Shown here in pieces: positions 51,559-64,000 of a stretch of 64,000 nucleotides of DNA. Below the pieces are notes generated by a model that searched no databases, had not been told where the DNA came from, and saw only the letters and a list, made by a program, of their open reading frames with translations. The position numbers and the translations under genes were made by a program. Source of the stretch: Burkholderia aenigmatica (GTDB lineage: Bacteria; Pseudomonadota; Gammaproteobacteria; Burkholderiales; Burkholderiaceae). Position 1 is the stretch's first letter, and every line of letters begins with the position of its first letter. The stretch lies in contig NZ_CABVQC010000023.1 in the NCBI RefSeq assembly GCF_902499175.1, forward strand, positions 1 through 64,000, given 5' to 3'.

Positions 51559-51609
51559 TGCGGGGTTGCGCCCTGTTTAGCGCCGACAGCGAAACGCTGT
51601 CACCCCGCA
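51559..51609 (-). promoter_or_regulatory. Compact three-stem RNA element after hemE
   Basis: A perfect closing stem TGCGGGGT (51559-51566)/ACCCCGCA (51602-51609) encloses a 4-bp GCGC/GCGC stem and a 7-bp stem GACAGCG-AAA-CGCTGTC (51585-51601). It starts 24 bases beyond the hemE stop on the minus strand. GCAACC (51551-51556) can pair with GGTTGC (51564-51569), which would break the closing stem. It may terminate hemE or stabilise its 3' end. Confidence 0.4.
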
Positions 51610-51632
51610 GTGCAGCATGACAACGCTTGCGT

Positions 51633-52727
<1,095 letters not shown>

Positions 52728-52876
52728 GGTAGGAGCGACGATGCGAGGGCAAAGCGGCATTTTACCGGACAGCCGCCACAGGGCTGCGTATGCCGACGCG
52801 ATGGCGGCCATATGACGCGCGCGATGGCTCCGTTATGATCGGACGCTCATATCGAACGAAACGAAGGAGGAGACCG

Positions 52877-53677
52877 ATGAAGACATTCGCCACGCTCGCC
52901 GCGGCCGCGCTGCTGTGCTGCGCCGCCGCGCACGCGCAGACCGGCGCGGGCGGCGCCACCGCCGCACCGGGCGCCGGCTCGCGGCTCGACGACGTGCTCG
53001 CGCGCGGCACGCTGCGCGTGTGCACGACGGGCGACTACAAGCCGTATTCGTACTACCGTGCGGACGGCCACTTCGAGGGCATCGACATCGACATGGCCGA
53101 ATCGCTCGCGAAATCGCTGGGCGTGAAGACCGACTACGTGAAGACGAGCTGGCCGAACCTGACCGGCGACTTCGTCGCGAAATGCGACATCGCGGTGGGC
53201 GGCGTCTCGACGACGCTCGAGCGCCAGAAGCGCGTGTTCTTCACGCAGCCGTACGTCGTGGACGGCAAGACGCCGATCGTGCGCTGCGCGGACGCCGGCA
53301 AATATCAGACCATCGCACAGATCGACCAGCCGGAAACGCGCGTGATCGTGAACCCGGGCGGCACCAACGAGCGTTTCGCGAAGCAGTATTTCACGCACGC
53401 GAACCTCACCGTCTATCCGGACAACGTAACGATCTTCAAACAGATCCTCGCGGGCAAGGCGGACGTGATGGTGACGGATGCGTCCGAGACGCTGCTGCAG
53501 CAAAAGCTGAATCCGGGCCTGTGCTCGGTGCATCCGGACAAGCCGTTCCAGTTCGGCGAGAAGGCGTACATGGTGCCGCGCGGCGACGTCGCGTTCCAGC
53601 AGTACGTCGATCAATGGCTGCATCTCGCGCTGTCGACCGGCGAATACCAGGCGATTTCGGACAAATGGCTGAAGTAA
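52877..53677 (+). CDS. Periplasmic PheC-like cyclohexadienyl/arogenate dehydratase
   Basis: A 266-residue exported protein of the solute-binding fold. Residues after the signal peptide (MKTFATLAAAALLCCAAAHA) closely follow Pseudomonas PheC: RVCTTGDYKPYSYY, SWPNLTGDF, DIAVGGVSTTLERQ, DGKTPIVRC, VNPGGTNERFA and PDNVTIFKQILAGKADVM. PheC converts prephenate to phenylpyruvate and arogenate to phenylalanine in the periplasm, without a PLP or transporter partner. AGGAGGAG precedes ATG 52877. It is divergent from hemE. A generic amino-acid binding protein is the alternative, but the PheC-specific segments make that less likely. Confidence 0.82.
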   Translation: MKTFATLAAAALLCCAAAHAQTGAGGATAAPGAGSRLDDVLARGTLRVCTTGDYKPYSYYRADGHFEGIDIDMAESLAKSLGVKTDYVKTSWPNLTGDFVAKCDIAVGGVSTTLERQKRVFFTQPYVVDGKTPIVRCADAGKYQTIAQIDQPETRVIVNPGGTNERFAKQYFTHANLTVYPDNVTIFKQILAGKADVMVTDASETLLQQKLNPGLCSVHPDKPFQFGEKAYMVPRGDVAFQQYVDQWLHLALSTGEYQAISDKWLK

Positions 53678-54114
53678 GCGGGTGCGCGTACCGCGGCCGA
53701 TAGCGGGCACCGACCCTGCGGTTGCCGCCCGCGAAAGTCGCTGCACGGCGGCGGCCGAAGCGCCGCCGTTACACTTCGACGCGGCATGCCCGCGCCCGCA
53801 AAATCGGCCCGAAGCCACCAAATTGGCCGAACGGCCAACTTCCGCGCAGGCCAATCACGTTTCAAAATCTTTCTGACGAATGAATCGTCATGCGCGGTAT
53901 CGGCCGAATCGCGCATTTTCTCGCGTACAAATCGGCAGTTCGTCGAGCCTGATACGCATGAAAAACGCATCGTGCGCATGCGCTGAAAACGCTGCGGAAA
54001 ATATGGGTAAAAATGACCTTTTTCAGGCCCTCAAAAACAGCAAAAAATCCCGGAAAGCCTTATCTGGCGGGCGTTACAACCTGAAACACTTTGTTACCGC
54101 GAGGGGTCATTAAT
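53678..54114. other. Long gene-free stretch, unusually A-rich in part
   Basis: This is the first part of a ~720-base gap between pheC-like and acyl-CoA ligase genes. From about 53850 the DNA becomes A-rich compared with its surroundings. An open frame from ATG 54003 (MGKNDLFQALKNSKKSRK, 36 residues to TAA at 54113) is seen with only a weak GGAAA ahead of it; I do not call it a gene. A GC hairpin GCGGGC/GCCCGC (53703-53708, 53727-53732) may end the pheC-like transcript. Confidence 0.45.
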
Positions 54115-54341
54115 TCGCCCACAATGGCCTCAACGGTTTCAACACGGATGCGGTCTCGTGTGCCAAGTGTGAGCGGACGCGAAGCGCTGCGAGCCAGTCG
54201 GTCACGTACCGAAGCCCTTCCCAGGGGCATCCCTGTTGGAGTCGTTTCCGGCCCCCCGCCGGACTCGGTTTCATCTTTGGTCTCCTCGCGCTAACCCCGT
54301 AGCGTGTGGTTTTTAGCGGGCTAATAAGCCCGCTTTTTTTC
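54115..54341 (+). ncRNA. Candidate small RNA with its own terminator
   Basis: A ~225-base segment ends in a strong plus-strand terminator (54315-54341), while the nearest upstream gene on that strand stops 640 bases before. The segment folds locally: ACACG/CGTGT (54142-54161), GAGTC..CCGGC/GCCGG.ACTC (54239-54266) and CGCTA/TAGCG (54289-54304). The one open frame across it (from ATG 54124) lacks a Shine-Dalgarno and uses many A/T-ending codons, unlike genes here, so an RNA is more likely than a peptide. I do not recognise its family and cannot place the promoter. Confidence 0.45.
54315..54341 (+). terminator. Strand-specific Rho-independent terminator
   Basis: AGCGGGCT-AATA-AGCCCGCT is a perfect 8-bp stem followed by seven T on the plus strand only. 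It marks the 3' end of a plus-strand transcript that is not an obvious gene. Confidence 0.92.
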
Positions 54342-54399
54342 GTCCATCGAAAGCGCAACGGCCCGCAGGCCGCCGCGTTTTTCCTGCCTCCATGCCGCG

Positions 54400-56127
54400 C
54401 TACGCGGTCTTCTGCACGTTGAGCTTCAGCTCCTCGATCATCCGGTCGCGCATCACGAACTTCTGCACCTTGCCCGTCACCGTCATCGGCAGCTCGTCGA
54501 CGAAGCGGATGTAGCGCGGGATCTTGTAATGCGCGATCTGCCCCTGGCAGAACGCACGCACATCGTCCTCGGTCATCTGCTCGTCCGCGCGCAGCACGAT
54601 CCACGCGCACAGCTCCTCGCCGTACTTCGCATCGGGCACGCCGAAGACCTGCGCGCTCTGAATCTTCGGATGCCGAAACAGGAATTCCTCGATCTCGCGC
54701 GGATAGACGTTCTCGCCGCCGCGGATCACCATGTCCTTCAGCCGGCCGACGATGTTGCAGTAGCCGTCCGCATCGAGCGTCGCGAGGTCGCCCGTATGCA
54801 TCCAGCCATCCACCAGCACCTCGCGCGTCTTCGCGTCGTCGTCCCAGTAGCCGAGCATCACCGAATAGCCCTTCGTGCACAGCTCGCCCGTCGCGCCGAC
54901 CGGCACGATGGCGCCGCTCGGATCGACGACCTTCACCTCCAGATGCGGCTGAATGCGCCCCACCGTCGTCGTGCGCTTCTCGAGCGGATCGTCGGTCGAG
55001 CTCTGGAACGACACGGGGCTCGTTTCCGTCATTCCGTACGCGATCGTGATTTCCGACAGGTGCATCTGCGACACGACACGCTTCATCGTCTCGATCGGGC
55101 ACGGCGAGCCGGCCATGATCCCGGTGCGCAGCGTCGACAGGTCGAACGTCGGGAACGACGGGTGATCGAGCTCGGCGATGAACATCGTCGGCACGCCATG
55201 CAGCGCGGTGCAGCGTTCGTCGGCCACCGCCGCGAGCGTCGCAACCGGGTCGAACGCTTCGCCGGGGAACACCATCGCCGCGCCCTTCGACACGCACGCG
55301 AGCACCGCGAGCACCATCCCGAAGCAGTGATACAGCGGCACCGGGATGCACAGCGTGTCCTGCTCGGTGAAACGCATCGCCGTCGCGATCGAGCGCCCGT
55401 TGTTGACGACGTTGCGATGCGTGAGCGTCGCGCCCTTCGGGCTGCCCGTCGTGCCGCTCGTGAACTGGATGTTGATCGGCTCGTTGGCCGTAAGCGTCGC
55501 GCCGATCGCATTGAGCAACGCGGGATCGACGGCCTGGCGGCCGCGCGCCATCAGGTCCGCGAAGCGGAACATGCCGGCCGGCGCGACGTCGCCCATCGAC
55601 ACGACCGTGCGCAGGCTCGGCACGCGCGCCGCATGCAGGTCGCCCGGCGTCGCGGTCGCAAGCTCCGGCGCGATGGTCTGCAGCATCTCGACGTACGCGG
55701 ATGTCTTGAAGCGCTCGGCGGCGATCACGGCCTTGCAGCCAACCTTGTTCAGCGCGTATTCGAGCTCCGACAGCCGGTAGGCCGGATTGATGTTGACGAG
55801 CACCGCACCGATCCGCGCGGTCGCGAACTGCGTGAGCAGCCATTCGCTGCGGTTCGGCGACCAGATGCCGACGCGATCGCCCTTCACGATGCCGAGCGAG
55901 GCGAGGCCGGCCGCCAGCACGTCGACCTCGTTCGCGAACTCGCGCCAGGTCCAGCGCACCTGCTGCTCGCGGAACACGACGGCCGGACGATCGGGAAAGC
56001 GGCCGGCCGTGTCGAGCAGGAACCGGCCGATCGTCGCTTCCGAGAGCGGCACGTCGGACGTGCCGCGCACGTACGACAATCCGTTTTCGGGCGCGATCAG
56101 CGCGCCCACGCCAAGGTCTGCTGCCAT
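54400..56127 (-). CDS. Acyl-CoA ligase/synthetase (AMP-binding, FadD/AcsM-like)
   Basis: A 575-residue ANL-superfamily enzyme. The N-terminal domain has the A3 motif [35 protein letters not shown]5 [16 protein letters not shown]7/A8 [43 protein letters not shown] and the catalytic Lys in [14 protein letters not shown] follow. The architecture fits medium- or long-chain fatty acyl-CoA ligases. GGAGACATTC lies just before the ATG. It stands alone, convergent with the putative small RNA and tail-to-head with the atp operon's terminator upstream. It is not a close relative of the ligase at 41750-43258 in the aligned motifs. Confidence 0.9.
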   Translation of the reverse strand: MAADLGVGALIAPENGLSYVRGTSDVPLSEATIGRFLLDTAGRFPDRPAVVFREQQVRWTWREFANEVDVLAAGLASLGIVKGDRVGIWSPNRSEWLLTQFATARIGAVLVNINPAYRLSELEYALNKVGCKAVIAAERFKTSAYVEMLQTIAPELATATPGDLHAARVPSLRTVVSMGDVAPAGMFRFADLMARGRQAVDPALLNAIGATLTANEPINIQFTSGTTGSPKGATLTHRNVVNNGRSIATAMRFTEQDTLCIPVPLYHCFGMVLAVLACVSKGAAMVFPGEAFDPVATLAAVADERCTALHGVPTMFIAELDHPSFPTFDLSTLRTGIMAGSPCPIETMKRVVSQMHLSEITIAYGMTETSPVSFQSSTDDPLEKRTTTVGRIQPHLEVKVVDPSGAIVPVGATGELCTKGYSVMLGYWDDDAKTREVLVDGWMHTGDLATLDADGYCNIVGRLKDMVIRGGENVYPREIEEFLFRHPKIQSAQVFGVPDAKYGEELCAWIVLRADEQMTEDDVRAFCQGQIAHYKIPRYIRFVDELPMTVTGKVQKFVMRDRMIEELKLNVQKTA

Positions 56128-56332
56128 GAATGTCTCCGTCCTTTTTGTCTGATGGAGGCCCGGCACGTGTGCCGCCGCTGCCCCTGCCGCCGGCACCGCA
56201 CGCCCAGGCCATATCGCGGATGATGCCCAGCTTCGCTGACGATACTCTGACATCAAACCCCGGCGCGCGGATGAAATAGCACGACCGGACGGTATGATCC
56301 GGCCCGCAAAAAAACAGACGAAAACGACGGAC

Positions 56333-56362
56333 GAAAAAAAAGCAGCCCGAAGGCTGCTTTCT
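56333..56362 (-). terminator. Terminator of the atp operon (UUCG tetraloop)
   Basis: On the minus strand AGCAGCC-TTCG-GGCTGCT is followed by a run of eight T residues. It lies 22 bases after the atpC stop. The extra-stable UUCG loop makes it strong. Confidence 0.95.
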
Positions 56363-56384
56363 TTCGCGGGATACGCGGCGCGGC

Positions 56385-56810
56385 TCAGTGCCGGCTGCGA
56401 ATCTTCGCCAGACGCTGGATCGCCTCGAGCTGCGCCATCGCGGTCGCGAGCTCGGACTGCGCCTTCGCGAGGTCGAGATCCGACTTCGCGTTCTGCAGCG
56501 TTTCCTCGGCACGCTTGCGTGCTTCCTCGGCTTTCGCCGCGTCGAGGTCCTTGCCGCGGATCGCGGTATCGGCGAGCACCGTCACGGCACCCGGCTGCAC
56601 TTCGAGAATGCCGCCCGCGACGAACACGAATTCGTCGTTGCCGCCCTCGACTTCGATGCGCACCGCACCCGGACGAATCCGCGTGATCAGCGGCGTGTGA
56701 CCCGGCAGAATGCCCAGCTCACCCGTTTCGCCCGGCAGCGCGACGAATTTCGCCTCGCCCGAGAAGATCTGCTCTTCCGCGCTGACGACGTCTACTTTGA
56801 TGGTTGCCAT
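56385..56810 (-). CDS. atpC: ATP synthase F1 epsilon subunit
   Basis: A 141-residue rotor subunit that links the gamma shaft to the c ring and can inhibit ATP hydrolysis. The N-terminal beta sandwich starts with [22 protein letters not shown] and has [16 protein letters not shown]; the C-terminal part is two helices ([15 protein letters not shown] and [18 protein letters not shown]). The ATG at 56810 matches the family start. It is last in the operon, 156 bases after atpD, before the terminator. Confidence 0.96.
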   Translation of the reverse strand: MATIKVDVVSAEEQIFSGEAKFVALPGETGELGILPGHTPLITRIRPGAVRIEVEGGNDEFVFVAGGILEVQPGAVTVLADTAIRGKDLDAAKAEEARKRAEETLQNAKSDLDLAKAQSELATAMAQLEAIQRLAKIRSRH

Positions 56811-56966
56811 ATGGACTCCTGTCGGCGAGAGCGCACGCCTTGCGGCGCCTGCCCTCGTCCCATGCACGGCGGATTGAGCGTGTTGCGGTCGGCGCGGCCG
56901 GCCTGACTATCGGTCAATGAAGACCGACAACCCGACCCGCACGCGCCGTGCGACTCACTCGAATCC

Positions 56967-58427
<1,461 letters not shown>

Positions 58428-59303
58428 TTAAACAGCGGCTGCGCCGCCGACGATCTCCGACAGTTCTTTCGTGATCGCGGCCTGACGGCTCTTGTTGTAC
58501 ACGAGCTGCAGTTCGCTGATCACCGTCTTCGCGTTGTCGGACGCGGCCTTCATCGCGACCATGCGCGCCGATTGCTCGGACGCCATGTTTTCCGCGACGG
58601 CCTGGTACACCAGCGCCTCGACGTAACGCACGAGCAGTTCGTCGACGACTGCCTGCGCGTCCGGCTCGTAGATGTAGTCCCACGACGTGGCCGGCGTACC
58701 GTCATCGGCTTCGAAGTGTTCCGACGACAGCGGCAGCAACTGCTCGATCACGGCTTCCTGCTTCATCGTGTTGACGAAGCGCGTGTAAGCGATATAAACC
58801 GCCGACAGCTTGCCTTCCGAGTACAGATCGAGCTGCGTCTTCACGGCGCCGATCAGCTTGTCCAGATGCGGGGTGTCGCCGAGGTGCACGACCTGCGACA
58901 TCACCTTCGCGCCGAAGCGGTTCAGGAACCCGAGGCCCTTGCTACCGATCGCGGTGGCTTCGAGCTTCTGGCCCTTCTCTTCCAGCTCCTTGAACTTCTG
59001 CACCGTCGCACGCAGCACGTTGGTGTTCAGACCACCGCACAGACCCTTGTCCGTCGTGACGAGGATGATGCCGGCCGTCTTCGCGCCTTCGTTCGCCACC
59101 ATGAACGGGTGGCGGTACTCCGGGTTCGCGCGGCTCATGTGCGCAGCGATGGCACGGACCTTGTCCGCATACGGACGAGCGGCGCGCATGCGTTCCTGCG
59201 CGCGACGCATCTTCGATGCGGCCACCATCTCCATCGCCTTCGTGATCTTGCGCGTGTTCTGCACGCTCTTGATCTTGCCGCGAATTTCCTTCATTCCAGC
59301 CAT
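58428..59303 (-). CDS. atpG: ATP synthase F1 gamma subunit
   Basis: A 291-residue central stalk subunit. The N-terminal helix [32 protein letters not shown] and the C-terminal helix [38 protein letters not shown] form the coiled-coil shaft, and [13 protein letters not shown] is the family signature between them. It rotates inside the alpha/beta ring to drive ATP formation. It lies 69 bases after atpA. Confidence 0.97.
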   Translation of the reverse strand: MAGMKEIRGKIKSVQNTRKITKAMEMVAASKMRRAQERMRAARPYADKVRAIAAHMSRANPEYRHPFMVANEGAKTAGIILVTTDKGLCGGLNTNVLRATVQKFKELEEKGQKLEATAIGSKGLGFLNRFGAKVMSQVVHLGDTPHLDKLIGAVKTQLDLYSEGKLSAVYIAYTRFVNTMKQEAVIEQLLPLSSEHFEADDGTPATSWDYIYEPDAQAVVDELLVRYVEALVYQAVAENMASEQSARMVAMKAASDNAKTVISELQLVYNKSRQAAITKELSEIVGGAAAV

Positions 59304-59372
59304 AGCTTGCTCCTTGACCGAAGCGGCGCGGGTGCATCAGCACCCGCGCGGCCTCAGTGTGTCACTCGCGGA

Positions 59373-60914
59373 TCAATAGGCACCGGACTTCTTGAAGGAT
59401 TCGATCGCCGAGCGCAGTGCGCCTTCGTCGTCCTTCGAGAGATCCTTGGTGTCTTCGATGCGCTTGATGAGGTCAGCGTGGCTGGTCTTCAGGTTTTCGC
59501 GCAGGCCCTTCTCGAACGACAGCACTTGCTTGACGTCGAGGTCGTCGAGGTAGCCGTTGTTTGCGGCGTACAGCGACACGGCCAGTTCCCACACCTGCAG
59601 CGGCTGGTACTGCGGCTGCTTCAGCAGTTCCGTCACGCGGCGGCCGCGCTCGAGCTGCTTGCGGGTCGCTTCGTCGAGGTCCGATGCGAACTGGGCGAAT
59701 GCCGCCAGTTCACGATACTGCGCGAGGTCGGTACGGATACCGCCCGACAGCTTCTTCACGACCTTCGTCTGAGCGGCGCCACCGACTCGCGACACCGACA
59801 CGCCGGCGTTGATTGCCGGGCGGATGCCTGCGTTGAACAGGTCGGTTTCCAGGAAGATCTGGCCGTCGGTAATCGAGATCACGTTCGTCGGAACGAACGC
59901 GGTCACGTCGCCAGCCTGCGTTTCGATGACCGGCAGTGCCGTCAGCGAGCCGCTCTTGCCCTTCACTTCGCCGTTCGTGAACTTCTCGACGTACTCTTCC
60001 GACACGCGAGCAGCACGCTCGAGCAGACGCGAGTGGAGATAGAACACGTCGCCCGGGTAAGCTTCACGGCCCGGCGGGCGGCGCAGCAGCAGCGAAATCT
60101 GACGGTATGCCCAAGCTTGCTTGGTCAAGTCGTCATAAATGATCAGCGCGTCCTGGCCGCGGTCGCGGAAGTATTCGCCCATCGTGCAGCCGGCGTACGG
60201 TGCGAGGTACTGCATCGCAGCCGAATCCGAAGCCGAAGCGGCGACGACGATCGTGTATTCCATCGCGCCCGTTTCTTCGAGCTTGCGAACCACGTTCATG
60301 ATCGACGAAGCCTTCTGGCCGATCGCGACGTAGATACAGATCAGGTCCTTGCCCTTCTGGTTGATGATCGCGTCGAGCGCCACTGCGGTCTTGCCGCACT
60401 GACGGTCGCCGATGATCAGCTCACGCTGGCCACGGCCGATCGGCACCATTGCGTCGATCGACTTGATGCCCGTCTGCACCGGCTGCGACACCGACTTACG
60501 CCAGATCACGCCCGGGGCGATCTTTTCGATCGCGTCGGTCAGCTTTGCGTTGACCGGGCCCTTGCCGTCGATCGGGTTGCCGAGCGCATCGACCACGCGG
60601 CCGACGAGTTCCGGACCAACCGGGACTTCCAGAATGCGGCCCGTCGTCTTGACGATGTCGCCTTCCGAGATGTGTTCGTATTCGCCGAGAATCACCGCGC
60701 CGACCGAGTCGCGCTCGAGGTTCAGCGCGAGACCGAACGTGTTGCCCGGAAACTCGAGCATTTCGCCCTGCATCACGTCCGACAGGCCGTGGATACGCAC
60801 GATACCGTCGGTCACGGAGATCACGGTGCCCTGGTTGCGAACGTCTGCGCTCGCTTCAAGGCCCTGGATCCGGCTCTTGATCAGCTCGCTGATCTCAGAG
60901 GGATTGAGTTGCAT
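59373..60914 (-). CDS. atpA: ATP synthase F1 alpha subunit
   Basis: A 513-residue non-catalytic nucleotide-binding subunit. The P-loop is GDRQCGKT (residues 169-176), with Cys where many bacteria have Thr. It has [16 protein letters not shown] and the arginine-finger region [12 protein letters not shown]. Its N-terminal helix ([16 protein letters not shown]) contacts the delta subunit. The gene lies 44 bases after atpH. Confidence 0.98.
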   Translation of the reverse strand: MQLNPSEISELIKSRIQGLEASADVRNQGTVISVTDGIVRIHGLSDVMQGEMLEFPGNTFGLALNLERDSVGAVILGEYEHISEGDIVKTTGRILEVPVGPELVGRVVDALGNPIDGKGPVNAKLTDAIEKIAPGVIWRKSVSQPVQTGIKSIDAMVPIGRGQRELIIGDRQCGKTAVALDAIINQKGKDLICIYVAIGQKASSIMNVVRKLEETGAMEYTIVVAASASDSAAMQYLAPYAGCTMGEYFRDRGQDALIIYDDLTKQAWAYRQISLLLRRPPGREAYPGDVFYLHSRLLERAARVSEEYVEKFTNGEVKGKSGSLTALPVIETQAGDVTAFVPTNVISITDGQIFLETDLFNAGIRPAINAGVSVSRVGGAAQTKVVKKLSGGIRTDLAQYRELAAFAQFASDLDEATRKQLERGRRVTELLKQPQYQPLQVWELAVSLYAANNGYLDDLDVKQVLSFEKGLRENLKTSHADLIKRIEDTKDLSKDDEGALRSAIESFKKSGAY

Positions 60915-60958
60915 TATTCGCTCCTGATAGTCAATTCTGTTGCGTGCCGGCGTGGCGC

Positions 60959-61498
60959 TCAGGCGGTCAACGCAGCCTGCATCGATGCGAGACGCGCGCG
61001 AACCGAGGTGTCGAGCACTTCGTCGCCGACCGTCACGCGCACGCCGCCGATCAGCGACGAATCGACTGCGATCGTCGGTTTCAGCTTGCGCTTGAACTTG
61101 CGTTCGAGGCCCGAGACGAGACTCTCGAGATCCGCGCCGTTCAGCGGGAACGCGCTCACGATCTCGGCGTCGGCTGCACCTTCACGTTCGTTCTTGAGCG
61201 CCTCGAACTGCTCGGCGATTTCCGGCAGCAGCGCGATGCGATGATTGTCGACCAGCATCTGCACGAAGTTCTTCGCTTCGGCGCCAGCCGCGAGCGGCGA
61301 CTTCACCGCAGCAAGCAGCAACTCGGCTACTTGCGTGCGCGTCACCTTCGGGCTCGACGCGACCGACAGCACTTCCGGCAGACGCGCAACCTGGGCCAGC
61401 TCTTGCACGAGCGTGGACCAGGCGGCGATGTCACCGCCCTCGGCCACGCGGAACAGCGCTTCTGCGTAAGGGCGGGCGATGGTTGCAAGTTCGGCCAT
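60959..61498 (-). CDS. atpH: ATP synthase F1 delta subunit
   Basis: A 179-residue peripheral stalk subunit that ties the F1 head to the b dimer. The N-terminal six-helix domain opens [16 protein letters not shown], and the C-terminal part has [44 protein letters not shown], the typical OSCP/delta ending. Its ATG lies two bases from the atpF stop, so the two are translationally linked. Confidence 0.96.
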   Translation of the reverse strand: MAELATIARPYAEALFRVAEGGDIAAWSTLVQELAQVARLPEVLSVASSPKVTRTQVAELLLAAVKSPLAAGAEAKNFVQMLVDNHRIALLPEIAEQFEALKNEREGAADAEIVSAFPLNGADLESLVSGLERKFKRKLKPTIAVDSSLIGGVRVTVGDEVLDTSVRARLASMQAALTA

Positions 61499-61500
61499 GA

Positions 61501-61971
61501 TCAGAGCTCGGCTTTCAGTTGATTCAGCAGTTGGGCGTGGGCCGTTTGATCGACTTCGCGCTTCAGGATCTGCTCGGCGCCCTTCACGGCCAGCGTAGCG
61601 ACTTCGCCACGCAGCGCTTCGCGCGCCTTCACGATTTGCTGTTCTGCTTCCGCCTTCGCCTGGGCGATGATGCGGGCGGCTTCAGCCTGGGCGTTGGACT
61701 TGATTTCCTCGGCGACCGCCTGGGCACGCTTTTCAGCGTCGGCGATGCGCTGCTGGCCGTCATTGCGGGCCTGCGCGAGTTCCTGGTCCACGCGCTTGTG
61801 CGCGGCGTCGAGTTCTGCCTTGCCCTTCTCGGCGGCGGCGAGGCCGTCGGCGATCTTCTTCGAACGTTCGTCGAGGGCGTTGATCAACGGCGGCCACACG
61901 AATTTCATCGTGAACCACGCGAGGACCAGGAACACGACCATTTGCGCAAACAGAGTTGCGTTGAGATTCAC
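61501..61971 (-). CDS. atpF: ATP synthase Fo b subunit
   Basis: A 156-residue stator subunit. One N-terminal membrane helix ([23 protein letters not shown]) is followed by a long charged coiled coil (residues about 30-140, e.g. [20 protein letters not shown]) that dimerises and reaches F1. The length is the usual 156. It lies 129 bases after atpE and is followed directly by atpH. Confidence 0.97.
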   Translation of the reverse strand: MNLNATLFAQMVVFLVLAWFTMKFVWPPLINALDERSKKIADGLAAAEKGKAELDAAHKRVDQELAQARNDGQQRIADAEKRAQAVAEEIKSNAQAEAARIIAQAKAEAEQQIVKAREALRGEVATLAVKGAEQILKREVDQTAHAQLLNQLKAEL

Positions 61972-62100
61972 GGTGTTTCCTTATCTGCTATTCCGGAAAA
62001 ATGAAACGGTAAGGCGCTCATCGAGTTGCATTCGATCAGCGCCCCAAGTCTCCGTTCCGCCCTGCGCCGGCTTGCGCCGGACGCATATTTCCGAGGAACC

Positions 62101-63934
<1,834 letters not shown>

Positions 63935-63964
63935 CGCAATCTTCCGCAAAATCCTTGAACCCGG

Positions 63965-63992
63965 CCCCAAGCTTTCTGAAAGCTTTCAGGGG
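63965..63992. promoter_or_regulatory. Inverted repeat in the atp operon leader
   Basis: CCCC-AAGCTTT-CTG-AAAGCTT-TCA-GGGG forms an imperfect hairpin just upstream of atpI. There is no T-run after it on the minus strand. It may be the 3' end of the gene to the right or a leader structure; the window ends here. Confidence 0.4.
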
Positions 63993-64000
63993 TGCCTAGC

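Noticed and set aside
53958..54294. Protein-coding genes in the 53.7-54.4 kb gap
   Set aside because: The frames lack Shine-Dalgarno sequences and do not show the strong G/C third-position bias of real genes in this window.
54115..54341. 6S RNA, 4.5S RNA or tmRNA
   Set aside because: The 4.5S core (GGTCAGGTCCGGAAGGAAGCAG) and tmRNA CCA end are absent, and the 6S-like central bubble could not be drawn convincingly. It is left as unassigned.

Overview
The window looks like a stretch of chromosome 1 of a Burkholderia species, probably of the Burkholderia cepacia complex. The support is the very high G+C content with G/C-rich third codon positions, the beta-proteobacterial order atpI-B-E-F-H-A-G-D-C, a tandem glycine riboswitch ahead of gcvTHP, a single large trifunctional putA, and HemE, PriA and AtpA sequences of the Burkholderia type. 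The species call is inference from remembered protein sequences, not from a search. No rRNA, tRNA, insertion sequence, prophage or CRISPR array was recognised.

Layout. 0-5.4 kb: the end of a c-type cytochrome, a Rep-type helicase, an SGNH hydrolase, a Gfo/Idh/MocA oxidoreductase and a small lipoprotein. 5.4-13.2 kb: a glycine and serine block, with a sigma-70 promoter, a two-aptamer glycine riboswitch, gcvT-gcvH-gcvP and a terminator, then an alginate-lyase-like exported protein and L-serine deaminase. Glycine cleavage yields methylene-THF, and serine formed from it can be deaminated to pyruvate by SdaA. 13.3-17.4 kb: a vapBC toxin-antitoxin pair with its promoter, a ThDP enzyme translationally coupled to a GT9-like glycosyltransferase, and a block of 36 hexanucleotide repeats.

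17.4-28.4 kb: a non-microcompartment ethanolamine block. It holds an AraC/EutR-like regulator, an aldehyde dehydrogenase with a near-consensus sigma-54 promoter, eutB-eutC and an ethanolamine permease. Two paralogous split-barrel flavoproteins flank the dehydrogenase, and a divergent LysR/MFS efflux pair interrupts the block. 28.6-35.6 kb: an MscS-like channel, an AraC-GyrI fusion regulator, a zinc/cadmium efflux module (MerR regulator, a very His-rich P1B ATPase and a His/Gly-rich double zinc-ribbon protein) and a PadR regulator behind an unusual inverted repeat. 35.6-43.3 kb: an aminotransferase/binding protein/FAD oxidase operon, then a TetR regulator divergent from an AidB-like acyl-CoA dehydrogenase and an acyl-CoA ligase.

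43.4-56.3 kb: a LivJ-like binding protein and putA behind a promoter studded with GTTGCA sites, priA, hemE, a PheC-like periplasmic dehydratase, a 720-base gene-free stretch that probably holds a small RNA with its own terminator, and a second acyl-CoA ligase. 56.3-64 kb: the complete F1Fo ATP synthase operon on the minus strand, ending in a UUCG-loop terminator.

Most genes are ordinary housekeeping or catabolic genes. The least explained items are the blocked hexanucleotide array (17139-17354), the putative small RNA (about 54115-54341), the metal ATPase with its zinc-ribbon partner, the ThDP/glycosyltransferase pair, the two split-barrel paralogues around the sigma-54 dehydrogenase, and a compact RNA fold downstream of hemE.
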